64,000 bases of DNA from assembly GCA_002328495.1 (NCBI GenBank), contig DCUJ01000012.1, positions 169,208 to 233,207 of the forward strand. Reading direction: 5' to 3'. A program made the position numbers and the translations under genes. Below are positions 61,141 to 64,000 of this stretch, in pieces; position 1 is the first letter of the stretch; every line of letters begins with the position of its first letter. Below the pieces are notes generated by a model that was given only the letters and a program-made list of their open reading frames with translations, searched no databases and was not told the DNA's origin. Source of the stretch: Sulfurospirillum sp. UBA2217. GTDB taxonomy: Bacteria; Campylobacterota; Campylobacteria; Campylobacterales; Sulfurospirillaceae.

Positions 61141-62829
61141 CTAATCCTTCGTTATTTCACGTATTAAATCATAATCATTTTTACGTAAAGCTTCTAAAGA
61201 AGCATTAATCTGTTCAGTCTCTACGCCCATTACATGTAACGATTCTTCACCTATACGAATGCTACTTTCCGCAGTCTCCGCCACAACCCAATGTGCACCA
61301 GATGCCAACAGTGTATCCATTGCTTTAACATCAATCGCTCGTGCCAAAATTTTGATATAAGGATACTCTTCTTTGATGTGCTTCACAATATGCATGGCTT
61401 TAGTACTTTTATCAATGGAAACAATGAGCATCGAAGCATGACTTAATTTTAGACTCTCTAATAAATGGGTATCGGTAATATCTCCAAAAAAAACTGGCAT
61501 CCCCTCTTTTCGACCAATACTCACTGCGTGTGGATTATTATCCACGACAATAAAAGGAATCGCACTGTTTTTAAGCATCCAAGCAATAACCCTTCCCGTA
61601 CTTCCATAGCCAGCGATAACAACGCTTTGAAGTAAATCGTTTTCAAAACCATCATTTTGCCCCTTTTGTGAAAATCGATCCGCTAACTTACATCCAAAAC
61701 TATACAACATAGGGGTAACTAACATACTGATGGAGATAACTCCAATGCCTACGACAAAGAATTGATCATCAATGATATCCAGTGCTTTGGCCGCACCAAA
61801 GAGTACAAAACCAAATTCACCACTTTGGTTGAGCAAAAAAGCAACTTTGATGGCATTGCTTTTGGACGCACCAAAAACAAGCATAAGTCCAAATAAAATG
61901 AGTGCTTTTAAAACTAAAATAACACCAATATGCTCTGCAAACAAAAACGGTGCACTTGCAATCGCTTTAAAATCAATAGACATCCCAACGGCAATAAAAA
62001 AAAGACTCATCAAAATGCCTTTAAAAGGCTCAATACTTGATTCGATTTGGAAACTATACCGAGATGTTGAAAGCATCATACCCATTAAAAAGGCCCCTAA
62101 TGCCATCGAGAGTCCAGCATGCTCCATTAAATAAGCCGATAAAACAACGCTGAGAAGAGCAAACATCAAAAAGGCATCTTTATTGCGTTGTTTCGCTACT
62201 TTTTCAAGTGCACGCGGCAAGATATAGCGACCAAAAGCAAACAAAAGTCCAAGCATCAAAACGACATTGGCTATTTTGGCATACACTGAGTCACCCTCTT
62301 GAACGATAGGATTTTCCGACAAAAGGGGTAAAAAAGCTAGCAAAGGAACAATGGCTAAATCTTGGAGTAACAGTATGGCAAAAGCACTTTTACCATGCTC
62401 GGTAGAGAGTTCTCCTTTTTCCTGTAAAAGCTGCATCACAAAAGCGGTCGAAGAAAGTGCCAAGGTCAATCCTAATAAAAAAGCGACACTCCATCTATCA
62501 ATGTAAAAACCGATATAAACACCAATCACAAGACCTGAAACCAATACTTGCAAGGAGCCAAGCCCAAACACCTCTTTGCGCATCGACCAAAGTTTGGAAG
62601 GTTGCATCTCTAAACCAATGATGAACAGTAAAAAAACAATCCCTATTTCCGTAAAGTGGCGCATAGCTTCCACTTCGCTGGTGATGTAAGGACCAGGCGT
62701 ATTTGGACCAACGATGATCCCTGCTATCAAAAGCCCCAAGATGGAACCTAACCCGATGTGCTTAGAAATAGTCACCATGATAGCTGTCACCGCCAGCAAA
62801 AACAGTATAGAAACAAGTAAAAGATTCAC
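61141..62829 (-). CDS. CPA2-family cation/proton antiporter with RCK domain
   Basis: The 562-aa protein has 12-13 TM helices (LGSILGLLIAGIIVGPNTPGPY, ALSSTAFVMQLLQEKGE, LLLQDLAIVPLLAFLPLL) and a C-terminal TrkA-N domain with the nucleotide-binding GYGSTGRVIAWML near residue 405. This is the KefB/KefC/YbaL layout: K+ or Na+ efflux in exchange for H+, gated by a nucleotide or glutathione adduct. A short tail follows. The GTG start at 62829 is supported by AAAGGGG five nt upstream. It is 23 nt downstream of ribB. Confidence 0.9.
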   Translation of the reverse strand: MNLLLVSILFLLAVTAIMVTISKHIGLGSILGLLIAGIIVGPNTPGPYITSEVEAMRHFTEIGIVFLLFIIGLEMQPSKLWSMRKEVFGLGSLQVLVSGLVIGVYIGFYIDRWSVAFLLGLTLALSSTAFVMQLLQEKGELSTEHGKSAFAILLLQDLAIVPLLAFLPLLSENPIVQEGDSVYAKIANVVLMLGLLFAFGRYILPRALEKVAKQRNKDAFLMFALLSVVLSAYLMEHAGLSMALGAFLMGMMLSTSRYSFQIESSIEPFKGILMSLFFIAVGMSIDFKAIASAPFLFAEHIGVILVLKALILFGLMLVFGASKSNAIKVAFLLNQSGEFGFVLFGAAKALDIIDDQFFVVGIGVISISMLVTPMLYSFGCKLADRFSQKGQNDGFENDLLQSVVIAGYGSTGRVIAWMLKNSAIPFIVVDNNPHAVSIGRKEGMPVFFGDITDTHLLESLKLSHASMLIVSIDKSTKAMHIVKHIKEEYPYIKILARAIDVKAMDTLLASGAHWVVAETAESSIRIGEESLHVMGVETEQINASLEALRKNDYDLIREITKD

Positions 62830-62852
62830 GCTTACCCCTTTACATGTAGATC

Positions 62853-63878
62853 TTAGAGAATAATTTCTTGCTCAATGCTCAATCCAAATCCTGACAAACC
62901 AACATAATCTTTATTGGCATGCGTTGATAAAAGCTTCATCTTTTTAATCCCAAGTTTTTGAAGGATTTGAGCTCCTATTCCAATGTCTCGAACCAATTCA
63001 TGCTGTGAAGAGTACTCATTGTCAATAAAAACCAAAACACCGCTATGTGCCTTTAAATAGTCAATGGCCTTAAGTAAGCTGGTGTATTTTTCCTCATTGG
63101 CAAACAGTTCATGGTCTGGAGTAATATGGTGAAATTTCACTGCACTTGTTTTTTCAACGGTTCCAAACGCATACACCACATGGTGATTGCCTTCATGGTC
63201 AACCATATCAATTTTGCGTGCAGGTGCGCCAAAAAAAGAGAGATTGGAAGAGGTGATTTCACGCACCAACGATTCGTGTTGCATGCGATACGCTACGATG
63301 TCAGAGATATACACCATATGAATGTCGTGTTGCTTACAAAAAAGGTCTAAGTCATCACGTCTAGCCATACTACCATCTTCTTTCATAATCTCACAAATAA
63401 CAGCTGCCTCGCAAAGTCCTGACAATCGACACAAATCCACAGAACCCTCTGTGTGCCCCGTTCGCACCAAAGTACCCCCTTTGCGAGCGATTAAAGGAAA
63501 AATGTGCCCTGGTCTTACTAATTCTCGAGATGAGCTAGCACAATCGGCTAAAATTTTGATGGTAATGTCTCGTTCATGAGCAGAAATACCCGTCGTACAC
63601 ACCCGTGCATCCACCGAAACAGTAAAAGCAGTTTCATGTTGTGAGTCATTATTTTTCACCATTGGGGTCAGTTCAAGACGCTTCGATATCTCTTCGTTCA
63701 CCGCAACACAAATAAGTCCTTTTGCTAACGAAGCCATAAAGTTAACTTTTTCAGGCGTTGAAAAGGTCGCGGCATACACCAAGTCACCTTCGTTTTCTCT
63801 GTCTTCATCATCCACCATAACGACCATCTTTCCATGCTTCATCTCTTCGATAGCTTTTTTGACACGTTCTATTGGCAT
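62853..63878 (-). CDS. ribB: 3,4-dihydroxy-2-butanone-4-phosphate synthase with degenerate GTP cyclohydrolase II domain
   Basis: The 341-aa protein has a complete RibB domain (residues 1-200): VVMVDDEDRENEGDLVYAA, GLICVAVNEE, TTGISAHERDITI, PGHIFPLIARKGG, RTGHTEGSVDLCRLSGL. It makes dihydroxybutanone phosphate for riboflavin. The C-terminal ~140 residues align in position with GTP cyclohydrolase II but lack the zinc cysteines (CxHSxCLTGD-type motif), so this half should be inactive. H. pylori and C. jejuni have a similar arrangement. GGGGAG precedes the ATG. A TATAAT box (minus, 63913-63908) lies 30 nt upstream. Confidence 0.92.
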   Translation of the reverse strand: MPIERVKKAIEEMKHGKMVVMVDDEDRENEGDLVYAATFSTPEKVNFMASLAKGLICVAVNEEISKRLELTPMVKNNDSQHETAFTVSVDARVCTTGISAHERDITIKILADCASSSRELVRPGHIFPLIARKGGTLVRTGHTEGSVDLCRLSGLCEAAVICEIMKEDGSMARRDDLDLFCKQHDIHMVYISDIVAYRMQHESLVREITSSNLSFFGAPARKIDMVDHEGNHHVVYAFGTVEKTSAVKFHHITPDHELFANEEKYTSLLKAIDYLKAHSGVLVFIDNEYSSQHELVRDIGIGAQILQKLGIKKMKLLSTHANKDYVGLSGFGLSIEQEIIL

Positions 63879-63924
63879 TGATTGCTCCCCATTCGTTGTT
63901 TTGGGGGATTATACAAAATTACCC

Positions 63925-63953
63925 TTGACAAAGAGATTAAAAGTGACTATAAT
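63925..63953 (+). promoter_or_regulatory. Consensus sigma-70 promoter of tRNA-Gln
   Basis: A perfect TTGACA (63925-63930) and a perfect TATAAT (63948-63953) are separated by 17 bp. The tRNA gene begins 23 nt downstream. Confidence 0.93.
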
Positions 63954-63975
63954 TTCACCTCGTTAAAAGACTTGG

Positions 63976-64000
63976 TGGGGTATCGCCAAGCGGTAAGGCA
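63976..64000 (+). tRNA. tRNA-Gln, 5' end only
   Basis: The last 25 bases read TGGGGTATCGCCAAGCGGTA and on to the window edge. This is the acceptor stem start and D-arm typical of bacterial tRNA-Gln(UUG), which begins with U and shares this sequence with the E. coli gene. The anticodon lies beyond the window, so the identity rests on the 5' third. Confidence 0.88.

Larger units (their letters stand above)
3956..61239. repeat. Family of TTACATGTAA palindromes
   Basis: Exact copies begin at 3956, 5416, 5461, 6388, 8890, 9106, 9457, 9908, 10857, 19840, 20521, 22444, 23324, 27356, 28859, 30079, 35139, 35181, 36398, 38951, 40298, 47701, 49099, 53142, 56494 and 61230 (26 found by eye). Twenty-four are inside genes: 17 in the frame reading LHV and 7 in the frame reading TCK or TCN. 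The third frame contains a stop and is never used. One-base variants occur at about 11896, 17529, 19098, 25314, 32430, 46418, 59639 and 62840. Confidence 0.9.

Noticed and set aside
3956..61239. TTACATGTAA as an ordinary transcription-factor operator
   Set aside because: 24 of 26 copies are inside coding sequence, far from gene starts, in unrelated genes. A role in promoter control cannot explain the distribution, though occasional use near promoters is not excluded.

Overview
The window comes from a free-living campylobacterotan, most like Sulfurospirillum. The signs are AT-rich, tightly packed genes with many 1-29 bp overlaps, sensor kinases carrying the AHQWRQPL signature common in this phylum, GGAAC-type sigma-54 promoters like those of Campylobacter and Helicobacter flagellar genes, and a RibB protein with a degenerate GTP cyclohydrolase tail. 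Genus-level assignment is inference. No stretch longer than 300 bases lacks a gene. The longest gaps are 46278-46546 and 58277-58492, and both hold regulatory structure described below.

1-20.1 kb is a nitrogen fixation region without nifHDK. It has four transcription units: nifX-DUF269-flavodoxin (minus, 2-1318); nifE-nifN-unknown-mmuM (minus, 6405-11275); ferredoxin-NifX-like-flavodiiron protein (plus, 11448-13411); and nifB-nifV-BFD-like protein-LRR protein (plus, 17280-21078). Each starts with a closely matching GG-N10-GC (once GG-N10-GT) sigma-54 promoter. Between them lie an SH3/M48 protease/CHASE2-cyclase operon, trmO, a DMT exporter, an HD-GYP protein and a Cache-GGDEF-EAL protein. Together the nif genes cover FeMo-cofactor assembly (NifB, NifE/N, NifX, homocitrate from NifV), electron supply (flavodoxin, ferredoxin) and probably oxygen removal (flavodiiron protein).

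21-35 kb is mainly signal transduction: a beta-propeller-like protein with a REC-PAS protein, an OmpR-type regulator, and a coupled five-gene operon FIST-FIST-kinase-kinase-(REC-GGDEF-EAL). The last is separated from a divergent PAS gene by a perfect 18-bp inverted repeat. A family-4 type uracil-DNA glycosylase and a periplasmic lipoprotein follow.

35-60.3 kb is a complete Lap-type adhesion locus: LapD-like c-di-GMP receptor, LapG protease, two giant RTX adhesins (about 2756 and 2036 aa) with N-terminal retention modules and LapG-type di-alanine sites, a LuxR-type regulator, and a type I secretion system (HlyD-type adaptor, ABC transporter, TolC-type channel). A divergent two-component system lies next to it. 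Both adhesin genes share a 17-bp near-palindrome at the same distance from their start codons.

60.3-64 kb holds an NlpE-META lipoprotein, a CPA2 cation/proton antiporter, ribB and the 5' end of a tRNA-Gln gene with a perfect sigma-70 promoter.

Across the whole window the palindrome TTACATGTAA occurs about 26 times against roughly 0.2 expected. It is used in two reading frames inside genes and looks like a highly iterated palindrome.
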